The notes under the pieces were generated by a model. The model was not told where the DNA came from. It worked only from the letters and a program-made list of their open reading frames with translations, and ran no database searches. A program made the translations under genes and the position numbers. A DNA stretch of 64,000 nt, taken from the NCBI RefSeq assembly GCF_016862395.1, contig NZ_BOMW01000033.1, positions 83,547 through 147,546 of the forward strand. Direction: 5' to 3'. How positions within the stretch are numbered: the first letter of the stretch is position 1; every line of letters begins with the position of its first letter. Shown piece after piece: positions 26,963-35,379 of the stretch. Source of the DNA: Actinoplanes siamensis (GTDB lineage: Bacteria > Actinomycetota > Actinomycetes > Mycobacteriales > Micromonosporaceae).

Positions 26963-28462
26963 GTGGAGGAACCCGCCCGCGATCCGGTCGCCGAGGCCGC
27001 TGCCCGCCGACCGCGAACTCCGGCTCTGATCGCCGGTGACACCGTCCTGACCTGGGCGGATCTGGATGCCAAGGTCACCGCCGCGGCGCGTTTCGTGGCC
27101 GGCCGGACAGCCCCCGGAGATCGCGTCGCATCCGTGCTCGGCAATACCGTGGACTTCGTGGCGACCTGGTTCGGGACGCTGCGGGCGGGCCGGGTCGCGG
27201 TTCCCCTCAATCCCGGCTACACAGCCGACGAGGTGTCGCACGCGGTCGCCGACGCCAGGTGCGCACTGATCGTGATCGGACAAACGGATCAGTCACGGCT
27301 TGGCTTGACCGAGTTCTGCGTACCTCCGGAATTCGACGGGATCGCGGAGGCCGCCCTCCCGGACGTGTCCGCGAATGATCTCGCCGTGCTGCTCTACACC
27401 TCGGGCACCGGCGGGCGGCCGAAGGCCGCGATGCTGACCCACGGCGCCCTGGCCGCCAACCACGACCAACTGGACCGGATCGAGCCGCCGGTGGTCGGGC
27501 CGGACGACGTGGTGCTGCTCGCGGTGCCGTTCTTCCACGCCTACGGGCTGAACACCGGGCTGGGCGGCGTCGCGCACCACGCGGCCACCGGCGTGCTGAC
27601 CGAGCGGTTCGACGCGGCGGACACGCTGGACCTGATCGCGAGGCGCGGGGTGACAGTCGTGGTCGGCGTCCCGGGGATGTACCAGGCCTGGTCGCGGCAG
27701 GCCGGCGTGGCCGAGGCGCTGCGCGGCCTGCGGACCGCGGTGTGCGGCGCGGCGCCGCTGGAGCCGGCCACCGCGGCGCGCTTCCGGGCCGCCACCGGCA
27801 AGACCATATTGATCGGGTACGGCCTGACCGAGTCCGCGCCGGTGCTCACCACCACGGCGGTCAGTGACCGCGGCAAGACCGGCTCGATCGGGCGCCCGCT
27901 GCCCGGGGTGGAGCTGTCCCTCCGTACCCGAAATGGTGTTGAGCTGTGGCGGGACGGCACGGTGTCGCCGGAGGAGGATCTCGCCGAGCTCGACCTCGCG
28001 CCTGCCGTCTCGGCCGGCACCGACCCGGGGGAGATCGTGGTCCGGGGTCCGAACCTGTTCTCCGGCTACTGGCCGGACGGCGCCGGCGGGCCGGACGCGG
28101 ACGGCTGGTGGCCGACCGGGGACATCGCCTACGCGGACGCCGACGGCGATCTGATCCTGGTCGACCGGATCGGCGAGCTGATCCTGGTCAACGGCTTCAA
28201 CGTCTATCCTGCGGAGATCGAGCGGGTGCTGTCGGCGCATCCGCGGGTCGCCGAGGCGGCAGTGGTGGCGAGGCCGGACCGGGACACCGGGCAGCGGCCG
28301 CACGCCTACGTGGTGGCGGCCGGTGACCCGCCGCCGTCGGTGACCGAGCTGCAGGTGCACTGCGCCGCCCGGCTGGCCCGGTTCAAGCTGCCGACGATCG
28401 AGCTGGTCGCGTCGCTGCCGCGCTCCGCGAGCGGCAAGGTCCGGAAGAGGGAGTTGTCTTGA
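26963..28462 (+). CDS. AMP-binding acyl-CoA ligase family enzyme
   Basis: About 499 residues, ANL superfamily. Phosphate-binding loop LLYTSGTGGRPKAAMLTH; AVPFFHAYGLN; YGLTESAPVL; ATP motif GWWPTGDIAYADADGD; hinge LVDRIGELILVNGFNVYPAE; catalytic Lys near the end in RSASGKVRKREL. It likely activates a carboxylic acid to its CoA thioester; chain length unknown. Start uncertain: GTG 26963 has a CAGACT box 8 bases upstream; GTG 26945 is also in frame. The stop overlaps the glutaredoxin TTG start by 4 bases. Confidence 0.88.
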   Translation: MEEPARDPVAEAAARRPRTPALIAGDTVLTWADLDAKVTAAARFVAGRTAPGDRVASVLGNTVDFVATWFGTLRAGRVAVPLNPGYTADEVSHAVADARCALIVIGQTDQSRLGLTEFCVPPEFDGIAEAALPDVSANDLAVLLYTSGTGGRPKAAMLTHGALAANHDQLDRIEPPVVGPDDVVLLAVPFFHAYGLNTGLGGVAHHAATGVLTERFDAADTLDLIARRGVTVVVGVPGMYQAWSRQAGVAEALRGLRTAVCGAAPLEPATAARFRAATGKTILIGYGLTESAPVLTTTAVSDRGKTGSIGRPLPGVELSLRTRNGVELWRDGTVSPEEDLAELDLAPAVSAGTDPGEIVVRGPNLFSGYWPDGAGGPDADGWWPTGDIAYADADGDLILVDRIGELILVNGFNVYPAEIERVLSAHPRVAEAAVVARPDRDTGQRPHAYVVAAGDPPPSVTELQVHCAARLARFKLPTIELVASLPRSASGKVRKRELS

Positions 28463-28707
28463 CCCGCATCACCTTGATCAGCCGGGACGGCTGCCACCTG
28501 TGCGAGGTGGCCGAGCAGACGCTGGACCGGATCGCGCCCGGCGACTGGACCCGGGTGGACGTCGACTCGTCGATCGAGCTGCAGCGCGACTACGACGACC
28601 GGGTGCCGGTGATCCTGCTGGACGGCAGGGAGCACGGGTACTGGCGGGTGGAGGAGGCCCGGTTGCTCCGGGATTTGGCTCGACAGCCCGGCGAGCCGCA
28701 CCTGTAA
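28459..28707 (+). CDS. Glutaredoxin-like (DUF836) protein
   Basis: 82 residues, thioredoxin fold. Active site CHLC at residues 12-15 (SRDGCHLCEVAEQTL) and cis-Pro in RVPVILLDGREH. TTG 28459 overlaps the end of the ligase gene. A similar glutaredoxin-like gene (Rv0508) lies before hemA in M. tuberculosis (memory). In a mycothiol-making organism its reductant could be mycothiol or thioredoxin; not shown here. Confidence 0.85.
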   Translation: MTRITLISRDGCHLCEVAEQTLDRIAPGDWTRVDVDSSIELQRDYDDRVPVILLDGREHGYWRVEEARLLRDLARQPGEPHL

Positions 28708-28716
28708 CGTGCCAGC

Positions 28717-29358
28717 GTGACATCTAAGCACCTGGTCTGGGACTGGAACGGCACCCTTCTCGACGATCTTCACCTGGTCGTGTCGTCGACCAACGAGGCC
28801 TTCGCCACGGTCGGCGGCCGGGCCGTCGGGACGGACGAGCACCGGCGGGCGTTCCGGCGGCCGGTCGCCGAATTCTACGCCGAGATGCTCGGCCGGGCGG
28901 TGGACCAGGAGGAGTTCGGCCGGCTGGATCGCATCTTCCACGACGCGTACCGGCTCGGCCTGACCGACATCACGCTGGCGGCCGACGCGATGACCGCGAT
29001 CAAGACCTGGCCGGGGACGCAGTCGCTGCTCTCCATGTGGTTCCACGGCGAGCTGGTGCCGGCTGTGGAGACGTACGGACTGGCCGGCGTCTTCACCCGG
29101 ATCGACGGGCTGCGCACCGAGGTGGGCGGCGACCTGAAGGCCGGGCACCTGGCGCGGCACCTGGAGGGGCTGGGCCTGGCCGGCGCCGACGTGGTGCTGA
29201 TCGGCGACTCGCTGGACGACGCGGCCGCCGCCGACTCGGTGGGCGCCGGCTCGGTGCTCTACACCGGGGGCTTCACCGACCCGGTCCGGCTGCGCGAGTC
29301 CGGCCGGCTGGTGGCCGATTCGCTCGTCGATGCGGTGAGGCTGGCCATGTCGCTCTGA
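28717..29358 (+). CDS. HAD family hydrolase (phosphoglycolate phosphatase-like)
   Basis: 213 residues. HAD motif I is WDWNGTLLDD: nucleophile Asp present, but the second Asp of the usual DxDxT is Asn, as in many actinobacterial members. Later motifs: Lys in DLKAGHLARHL, and LIGDSLDDAAAADSVG (motif IV acidic pair). The cap is C1-type helical (about 20-85). GTG 28717 follows a TAACGT box by 6 bases; that box contains the glutaredoxin stop codon. Substrate unknown. Confidence 0.82.
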   Translation: MTSKHLVWDWNGTLLDDLHLVVSSTNEAFATVGGRAVGTDEHRRAFRRPVAEFYAEMLGRAVDQEEFGRLDRIFHDAYRLGLTDITLAADAMTAIKTWPGTQSLLSMWFHGELVPAVETYGLAGVFTRIDGLRTEVGGDLKAGHLARHLEGLGLAGADVVLIGDSLDDAAAADSVGAGSVLYTGGFTDPVRLRESGRLVADSLVDAVRLAMSL

Positions 29359-29489
29359 GCCGGATCGTGTTTCGGATCACGATCCGCCACGCCGCGGCCC
29401 CGGGTCGTGTTCCGGAACAGGACCTGGGTGGCCCCGGCGGGGTGCGAACGGTAATACTCGACAGGTCGGCTCGACTAACACAGCCGGGT

Positions 29490-29519
29490 CGATCTTGTCC
29501 AATTGTCCCGACAAGATCG
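29490..29519. promoter_or_regulatory. Perfect 10-bp inverted repeat upstream of the rex promoter
   Basis: cgatcttgtc (29490-29499) and gacaagatcg (29510-29519) are exact complements with a 10-base spacer, so centres are 20 bases (about two helix turns) apart. It ends 4 bases before the Rex site. Looks like a second operator. Confidence 0.5.
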
Positions 29520-29523
29520 CGAT

Positions 29524-29552
29524 TTGTGCACGCCTTCACAAGCGCCTACTCT
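29524..29552 (+). promoter_or_regulatory. rex promoter overlapped by a Rex operator
   Basis: TTGTGCACGCCTTCACAA at 29524-29541 differs at one position from the Rex operator pattern TTGTGAAnnnnTTCACAA. Its first six bases also form a -35 (TTGTGC), 17 bases from TACTCT at 29547-29552. Rex bound here would block RNA polymerase. The rex start codon is about 95 bases downstream of the expected transcription start. Confidence 0.7.
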
Positions 29553-29653
29553 GTGACTCCGACGAGCCCGCTACCACAGCCGCCCCGACGGGGCTTCACC
29601 GGTATCGCACAGATCGGGCTCACCGCAGGTTCGCCTCGTCGGCACGGAGTCAG

Positions 29654-30394
29654 ATGAGTCAGCAGCGTCACGGAAGCACGCCCGGCGAAGCCGGTGACGT
29701 CCCGGCCTTCCCGGACCTCCCGGAGGCGACGATCGCGAGGCTGCCCGAATACCTGCGCGCCCTGCACCATCTGGCCGAGGCCGGCGCGGAAACGGTATCC
29801 AGCGAGGGTCTGGCCGCCGCCGCCGGGGTCAACTCCGCGAAACTTCGCAAGGATCTCTCACATCTGGGGTCGTACGGGACCCGGGGCGTCGGGTACGACG
29901 TGGCCCTGCTGGTCGACCAGATCGAGTACATCCTGGGCCTGGACAAGAACCGCGCGGTCTGCCTGGTCGGCGTCGGCAACCTGGGCCACGCCCTGGCCGG
30001 TTACGCCGGGTTCGCCAGCCGAGGTTTCCGGGTCGTCGCGCTCTTCGACGCCGACCGCAAGAAGGTCGGCGAGGTGATCAACGGCATGGCCGTCCGGCAC
30101 ATCGGCGACCTGGAACTGGTGGCCGCCGAGGAGTCGATAGCCATCGGCGTCATCGCCACCCCGCCCACCGCCGCCCAGGCGGTGGCCGATCTGCTGGTCG
30201 CCGCCGGTGTGACAAGCATCCTGAACTTCGCGCCATGCGTACTGTCGGTCCCTCCGAACGTCGATGTGCGCAAGGTGGATCTGGCCGTCGAGTTGCAGAT
30301 CCTCTCGTTCCACGAACACCGCAAGGCGTCGCTGACCGCCCTTCCCGGCGGAGCCGGCGACGCCGCGGGTGACCAGGAGGCAGTGGGGTCGTGA
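29654..30394 (+). CDS. rex: Redox-sensing repressor Rex
   Basis: 246 residues. Winged helix (about 20-85: TIARLPEYLRALHHLAE, GVNSAKLRKDLSHLGSYGTRGVGY) and Rossmann NADH-binding domain (about 90-215: CLVGVGNLGHALAGYAGF, VVALFDADRKKVG), then a domain-swapping C-terminal helix (LQILSFHEHRKAS). Rex leaves DNA when NADH/NAD+ rises. ATG 29654 has GGAG 8 bases upstream. It overlaps hemA by 4 bases. The operon order rex-hemA-hemC-hemD is that of Streptomyces. Confidence 0.95.
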   Translation: MSQQRHGSTPGEAGDVPAFPDLPEATIARLPEYLRALHHLAEAGAETVSSEGLAAAAGVNSAKLRKDLSHLGSYGTRGVGYDVALLVDQIEYILGLDKNRAVCLVGVGNLGHALAGYAGFASRGFRVVALFDADRKKVGEVINGMAVRHIGDLELVAAEESIAIGVIATPPTAAQAVADLLVAAGVTSILNFAPCVLSVPPNVDVRKVDLAVELQILSFHEHRKASLTALPGGAGDAAGDQEAVGS

Positions 30395-31704
30395 ATCTGC
30401 TCAGCATCGGTGCGTCCTACCGCACCGCCGACGTGGCCGTCCTGGAGCGGCTCAGCATTCCCGAGTCAGACATCCCTCAACTCCTGCAGAAGCTGGTCGC
30501 CCAGCCCTACGTGAGCGAGGCCGTGCTGGTCTCGACCTGCAACCGCGTCGAGGTGTACGCCGCGGTCAGCGGGTTCCACGGCGGCCTCGGCGACATCTGC
30601 AACGTGCTGTCCCAGCACTCCGGCATCCCGGCCAGCGAGCTGGCCGGGCACCTCTACGTGCACTACGGCGAGGCCGCGGTCCGGCACTCGTTCCGGGTCT
30701 CCTCCGGGCTCGACTCGATGGTGGTCGGCGAGGCGCAGATCCTCGGGCAGCTGCGGGACGCGTACCACGCGGCCACCGAGTCCGACTCGGCCGGCCGGCT
30801 GCTGCACGAGCTGATGCAGCAGGCGCTGCGGGTCGGCAAGCGGGCACACGCCGAGACCGGCATCGACAAGGCCGGCCAGAGCGTGGTCACGGCCGCCCTG
30901 GAGGTGGCCGCCGACCACCTCGGCGGCGACCTGACCGGGCGCCCCGCGCTGGTGATCGGCGCCGGCGCGATGGGCGCGCTGTCGGTCGCCACGTTGACCC
31001 GGACCGGTGTCGGCCCGCTGCGGATCACCAACCGCAGCGCCGACCGGGCGGACCGGCTGGCCGAGGCGTACGGCGCGGTCGCCGTCCCGATCGCGGACCT
31101 GCGGCAGGTGCTCGGCGAGGTGGACATCGTGGTCAGCGCGACCGCTTCCACCCAGCCGGTGCTGACCCGGGACCTGTTGGAATCCGCGCTCGGCGCCCGT
31201 GCCGACGGGCACCCGCTGGTGGTGCTCGACCTCGCGGTGCCGCGGGACGTCGCCCCGGACGCGGCGGGCCTGCCCGGCCTGGTCGTGGTCGACATCGACG
31301 GGCTCGCCACCAGCCGCCGCGCGGCCCCGGCCGCCGCCGAGACCGCCGCGGTCGAGCAGATCGTCACCGGCGAGGTGGACAACTTCCTCGGCTGGATGCG
31401 CGGGGCGGAGATCGCGCCCACCGTGGCCGCCCTGCGGACCCGCGCCGAGGAGGTGGTCTCCGCCGAGATGCGCAAGCTGCTCGCGCGGCGGCCGGAATTC
31501 ACCGAGGAGCAGCGGGCCGACGTTTCCCGTACCCTGCACCGAGTCGTCCAGCAGATCCTGCACTCGCCGACCGTGCGGGTGCGGCAGCTGGCCGCCGAGC
31601 CGGGTGGCGATCAGTACGCCGCCCTGCTCCGTGAGCTGTTCGACCTGGACGTCCCCCTGGCCACCCACGCCGACGCGGTACCCGAGATCGGAGGTAAGGC
31701 ATGA
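30391..31704 (+). CDS. hemA: Glutamyl-tRNA reductase
   Basis: 437 residues. First committed step of C5-pathway tetrapyrrole synthesis: NADPH reduction of Glu-tRNA to glutamate semialdehyde. Catalytic Cys50 in VLVSTCNRVEVYA; GEAQILGQLRDAY; Rossmann GAGAMGALSVATL; C-terminal dimerisation helices with the MRKLL-like stretch. GTG 30391 overlaps the rex stop (GTGA). hemL is not in the window. Its stop overlaps the start of a 30-codon ORF. Confidence 0.96.
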   Translation: MNLLSIGASYRTADVAVLERLSIPESDIPQLLQKLVAQPYVSEAVLVSTCNRVEVYAAVSGFHGGLGDICNVLSQHSGIPASELAGHLYVHYGEAAVRHSFRVSSGLDSMVVGEAQILGQLRDAYHAATESDSAGRLLHELMQQALRVGKRAHAETGIDKAGQSVVTAALEVAADHLGGDLTGRPALVIGAGAMGALSVATLTRTGVGPLRITNRSADRADRLAEAYGAVAVPIADLRQVLGEVDIVVSATASTQPVLTRDLLESALGARADGHPLVVLDLAVPRDVAPDAAGLPGLVVVDIDGLATSRRAAPAAAETAAVEQIVTGEVDNFLGWMRGAEIAPTVAALRTRAEEVVSAEMRKLLARRPEFTEEQRADVSRTLHRVVQQILHSPTVRVRQLAAEPGGDQYAALLRELFDLDVPLATHADAVPEIGGKA

Positions 31705-31793
31705 CCGCCCGCACCGAGCGGCGCCCGGCCGGACCTGACGACGACCTCGCGGGCGAGGGCCGCAAGAACATCCGGAAGGCGGGCCCAGCGTGA
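31701..31793 (+). CDS. Candidate 30-residue peptide coupled between hemA and hemC
   Basis: ATG 31701 overlaps the hemA stop as ATGA and is preceded by GGAGG with a 7-base gap. The stop (31791-31793) overlaps the hemC GTG start as GTGA. It encodes MTARTERRPAGPDDDLAGEG and then RKNIRKAGPA, hydrophilic with no known motif. It may be a real small protein, a ribosome-carrying leader that couples hemC translation to hemA, or a decayed gene. Confidence 0.45.
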   Translation: MTARTERRPAGPDDDLAGEGRKNIRKAGPA

Positions 31794-32752
31794 CTGTGAA
31801 GCCGCTGCGCCTCGGCACCCGGGGCAGCGCTCTCGCGATCACCCAGTCCCGGATGGTCGCCGACCAGCTGACCGCGGCCACCGGCCGGGCCGTCGAGCTG
31901 GTCCGCATCGTCACGCCCGGCGACACCTCGTCGGCGCCCGTCGCCCAGCTCGGCGTCGGGGTGTTCGTCTCCGCGCTGCGGGACGCGCTGTCGGCCGGTG
32001 AGATCGACTTCGCCGTCCACTCGTACAAGGACCTGCCCACCGGCGACCACCCGCTGCTGCACATCGCGGCCGTGCCGCACCGGGAGGACCCGCGGGACGC
32101 GCTGGTGGCCCGCGACGGGCGTACGCTCGCCGACCTGCCGCCCGGATCGCGGGTCGGCACCGGGGCGGTCCGGCGGATCGCCCAGCTCCGGGCTCTCGGA
32201 CTGGAGTTGCAGGTCACGCCGATTCGGGGCAACGTTGACACGCGCATCGCGCGAGTTCTCGGCCCCCGGGCCGACCTCGACGCGGTCGTCCTGGCCCAGG
32301 CCGGGGTGTCACGCCTCGGCCGCACGGCCGAGATCACCGAAACGCTGGACCCGATGCTCATGCTGCCCGCCCCGGCCCAGGGCGCGCTGGCTGTCGAGTG
32401 CCGGTCCGGCGACGCAGACCTGGTCGAGCTGCTGGCCGTGCTCGACCACGCACCGACCCGGGCCGCCGTCGTGGCGGAACGGGCGTTGCTGGCCACGCTG
32501 GAGGCCGGGTGTGCCGCCCCGGTCGCCGCTTACGCCCGCCTCGTCCGGGGTGGGCATGCCGGCTCCGTCCCCACCGACGGGCTCGGCGAGGAGATGATTC
32601 ACCTGCGCGGTGCGGTGATCAGCCCGGATGGGGTTCGAGCCATCCGGCTGTCGCGCACCGGAACGCCCGCCGGGGCGGCGGAGATCGGCAAGGCACTCGC
32701 CGCCGACCTCCTCGACGCCGGCGCCGATACCCTGATGGGGAGCACAGAATGA
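31790..32752 (+). CDS. hemC: Hydroxymethylbilane synthase
   Basis: 320 residues. Joins four porphobilinogens into hydroxymethylbilane. Motifs: LRLGTRGSALAITQS, HSYKDLPTGD (catalytic Asp81), RRIAQLR, and the cofactor Cys241 in LEAGCAAPVAAYA, which carries the dipyrromethane. GTG 31790 has GGAAGG about 9 bases upstream and overlaps the small ORF; its stop overlaps the hemD start (ATGA). Confidence 0.96.
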   Translation: MTVKPLRLGTRGSALAITQSRMVADQLTAATGRAVELVRIVTPGDTSSAPVAQLGVGVFVSALRDALSAGEIDFAVHSYKDLPTGDHPLLHIAAVPHREDPRDALVARDGRTLADLPPGSRVGTGAVRRIAQLRALGLELQVTPIRGNVDTRIARVLGPRADLDAVVLAQAGVSRLGRTAEITETLDPMLMLPAPAQGALAVECRSGDADLVELLAVLDHAPTRAAVVAERALLATLEAGCAAPVAAYARLVRGGHAGSVPTDGLGEEMIHLRGAVISPDGVRAIRLSRTGTPAGAAEIGKALAADLLDAGADTLMGSTE

Positions 32753-34335
32753 CCACCCGCACCGCCCGTAAGCCAGCCGGACGCATCGCGTTCATCGGCG
32801 CCGGACCCGGCGACCCGGAGCTGCTGACCCGCCGCGCGTACGCCGCGCTGACCGATGCCGACCAGGTGGTCTACGACCGGGGCGTGCCCGAGTCGCTGCT
32901 GTCCGCGATCCGCGCGGACGCCAAGGAGGACGCCCAGTTCAGCCCGGCCGAAGGCGCCCCCGGCGACGTGGCCAAGGTGCTGCTCTCCGCCGCCAAGTCC
33001 GGCCTGGCCGCCGTGCACCTGGTGGCCGGCGACCCGTTCGGTCACGACGCGGTGGTCAAGGAGGTGCAGGCGGTCGCGCGGACCGCTGTGCACTTCGAGG
33101 TGATCCCGGGCATCGGCCAGGCCGAGGGCGTCGCGGCGTACGCGGGTGTGCCGCTGCCCGGCGTGCGCATCGCCGCCGACGTCGACGACGTCACCTCGCT
33201 GGACTTCGACGCGCTGGCCGGCGCGGCCCAGAAGGGCTCGTTCGCGGTCGCGGTGGACGCCGGTGACCTGGCCGCGGTCCGAGACGGGCTGCTGGCGGCC
33301 GGCGTCGAGCCGGGTGTCCCGGTCGGCGTGACCGGCGACGGCACCGGCGAGACGCAGTACACCACCACCTCGACGGTGGACAGCTTCGTGGCCGCCGCGC
33401 TCGGCTTCACCGGCCGGGTCGTGCTGACCGTCGGCGCCGAGGTGGGCGAGCGGGACGCGCTGAGCTGGTGGGAGAACCGGCCGCTGTACGGCTGGAAGGT
33501 GCTGGTCCCGCGGACCAAGGAGCAGGCCGGCGCGATGAGCGCGCGGCTGCGGGCGTACGGCGCGATCCCGTGCGAGGTGCCGACCATCGCGGTCGAGCCG
33601 CCCCGCACCCCGGCGCAGATGGAGCGCGCGGTCAAGGGCCTGGTCGACGGCCGGTACGCGTGGGTGGTGTTCACCTCGGTGAACGCGGTCCGCGCGGTGT
33701 GGGAGAAGTTCGCCGAGCACGGCCTGGACGCCAGGCACTTCGGCGGTGTCAAGATCGCCTGCATCGGCGAGGCCACCGCCGAGGCGGTCCGCGCGTTCGG
33801 CATCCAGCCCGAGCTGATCCCGGCCGGTGAGCAGTCCAGCGAGGGCCTGCTGGCCGAGTTCTCCCCGCACGACGAGATCCTCGACCCGGTCGGCCGGGTG
33901 CTGCTGCCGCGCGCCGACATCGCCACCGAGACCCTCGCGGCCGGCCTGATCGAGCGGGGCTGGGAGGTGGACGACGTGACCGCGTACCGGACGGTGCGGG
34001 CCGCGCCGCCGCCCGCCGAGATCCGCGACGCGATCAAGTCGGGTGGCTTCGACGCGGTGCTCTTCACCTCGTCCTCGACCGTCCGCAACCTGGTCGGCAT
34101 CGCCGGCAAGCCGCACGCCCGCACGGTCGTCGCGGTGATCGGCCCGAAGACCGCGGAGACCGCTATCGAGTTCGGCCTGCGGGTGGACACCCAGCCGCAG
34201 AACGCCTCGGTGCCGGACCTGGTCGAGGCGCTCGCCGAGTACGCCCTGGAACTGCGCGAGAAGCTGGCGGCGATGCCTGCCAAGCAGCGCCGCGGCTCCA
34301 AGGTGCAGGGCCCCACCGCTCTCCGTTTCCGCTGA
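32749..34335 (+). CDS. hemD: Fusion: SUMT-like domain + uroporphyrinogen-III synthase
   Basis: 528 residues. Residues about 12-250 form a uroporphyrinogen methyltransferase (CobA-like) fold with FIGAGPGDPELLTRRAY, but the usual GGDPFVFGRG motif reads VAGDPFGHDAV and other SAM-site residues are changed, so methylation is doubtful. Residues about 270-500 are uroporphyrinogen-III synthase (VLVPRTKEQAGAMSARLRA, VVFTSVNAVRAVWE, VLFTSSSTVRNLVG), which closes hydroxymethylbilane. Such fusions are usual in actinobacteria. Start ATG 32749 overlaps the hemC stop. A basic tail ends the protein. Confidence 0.92.
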   Translation: MTTRTARKPAGRIAFIGAGPGDPELLTRRAYAALTDADQVVYDRGVPESLLSAIRADAKEDAQFSPAEGAPGDVAKVLLSAAKSGLAAVHLVAGDPFGHDAVVKEVQAVARTAVHFEVIPGIGQAEGVAAYAGVPLPGVRIAADVDDVTSLDFDALAGAAQKGSFAVAVDAGDLAAVRDGLLAAGVEPGVPVGVTGDGTGETQYTTTSTVDSFVAAALGFTGRVVLTVGAEVGERDALSWWENRPLYGWKVLVPRTKEQAGAMSARLRAYGAIPCEVPTIAVEPPRTPAQMERAVKGLVDGRYAWVVFTSVNAVRAVWEKFAEHGLDARHFGGVKIACIGEATAEAVRAFGIQPELIPAGEQSSEGLLAEFSPHDEILDPVGRVLLPRADIATETLAAGLIERGWEVDDVTAYRTVRAAPPPAEIRDAIKSGGFDAVLFTSSSTVRNLVGIAGKPHARTVVAVIGPKTAETAIEFGLRVDTQPQNASVPDLVEALAEYALELREKLAAMPAKQRRGSKVQGPTALRFR

Positions 34336-34341
34336 TCGTTC

Positions 34342-34370
34342 ACGCGCCGGGGGAAGATCCCCCGGCGCGT
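34342..34370 (+). terminator. Hairpin between hemD and hemB
   Basis: Perfect 12-bp stem acgcgccggggg/cccccggcgcgt (34342-34353, 34359-34370), AAGAT loop, only a weak T run. It probably ends the rex-hemACD transcript or attenuates readthrough into hemB. Confidence 0.65.
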
Positions 34371-34389
34371 TCCCCGTTAGGGAGCGCCC

Positions 34390-35379
34390 ATGTCCTTCCC
34401 CGACATCCGCCCGCGCCGCCTCCGGCGCACCCCGGCGATCCGCCGCCTGGTCGAGGAGACCCGGGTCGCCCCGTCCGAGCTGATCCTCCCGCTCTTCCTC
34501 AAGGAGGGGATCACCGAGCCCAGGCCGATCAGCTCGCTCCCGGGCGTCGTCCAGCACACCCGTGAGTCGCTGCTCAAGGCCGCCCACGAGGCGGTCAGCG
34601 CGGGCGTCGGCGGCCTGATGCTCTACGGCGTGCCGGACAACGCGAACAAGGACGAGACCGGTTCGGCCGGGCTCGACCCGGAGGGCATCCTCAACGTCGG
34701 CCTCCGGGACCTGCGCGCCGAGCTCGGCGACGACACCGTGATCATGGGTGACGTCTGCGTGGACGAGTTCACCACGCACGGGCACTGCGGCGTGCTCGCC
34801 GCGGACGGCTCGGTCGACAACGACGCCACGCTGGAGATCTACGCCCGGATGGCGGTGGCGCAGGCCGAGGCGGGCGCGCACATGGTCGGTCCCTCCGGGA
34901 TGATGGACGGCCAGGTCGGCGTGATCCGCAAGGCCCTGGACGCGGCCGGTCACCAGGACATCGGGATCCTGGCCTACTCGGCGAAGTACGCGGGCGCCTT
35001 CTACGGCCCGTTCCGCGAGGCGGTCGAGTCAACGTTGCAGGGCGACCGGCGGCAGTACCAGCAGGATCCGCCGAACCTGCGGGACGCGCTGCGCGAGGTC
35101 GACCTGGACGTGGCCGAGGGCGCCGACATCGTGATGATCAAGCCGGCGCTGCCGTACCTGGACGTGATCGCCGCGATCCGGGAGCGGGTCGCCGTGCCGG
35201 TCGCCGCGTACCAGGTCTCCGGCGAGTACGCGATGGTCGAGGCGGCCGCCGCGAACGGCTGGCTCGACCGCGAGCGCGTGATCATGGAGTCGCTGACCTC
35301 GATCAAGCGGGCCGGCGCGCAGATCATCCTCACCTACTGGGCCGTCGAAGCCGCCCAACTCCTCCGCGAGCGCTACTGA
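34390..35379 (+). CDS. hemB: Delta-aminolevulinate dehydratase (porphobilinogen synthase)
   Basis: 329 residues. Condenses two 5-aminolevulinates to porphobilinogen. Schiff-base lysines Lys199 (YSAKYAGAFYGPFREA) and Lys251 (IVMIKPALPYLD). The metal loop DVCVDEFTTHGHCG has Asp125 where zinc enzymes have a Cys, which points to a magnesium-type enzyme. ATG 34390 follows AGGGAG. The 3' end overlaps the convergent GNAT gene by 7 bases. Confidence 0.96.
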   Translation: MSFPDIRPRRLRRTPAIRRLVEETRVAPSELILPLFLKEGITEPRPISSLPGVVQHTRESLLKAAHEAVSAGVGGLMLYGVPDNANKDETGSAGLDPEGILNVGLRDLRAELGDDTVIMGDVCVDEFTTHGHCGVLAADGSVDNDATLEIYARMAVAQAEAGAHMVGPSGMMDGQVGVIRKALDAAGHQDIGILAYSAKYAGAFYGPFREAVESTLQGDRRQYQQDPPNLRDALREVDLDVAEGADIVMIKPALPYLDVIAAIRERVAVPVAAYQVSGEYAMVEAAAANGWLDRERVIMESLTSIKRAGAQIILTYWAVEAAQLLRERY

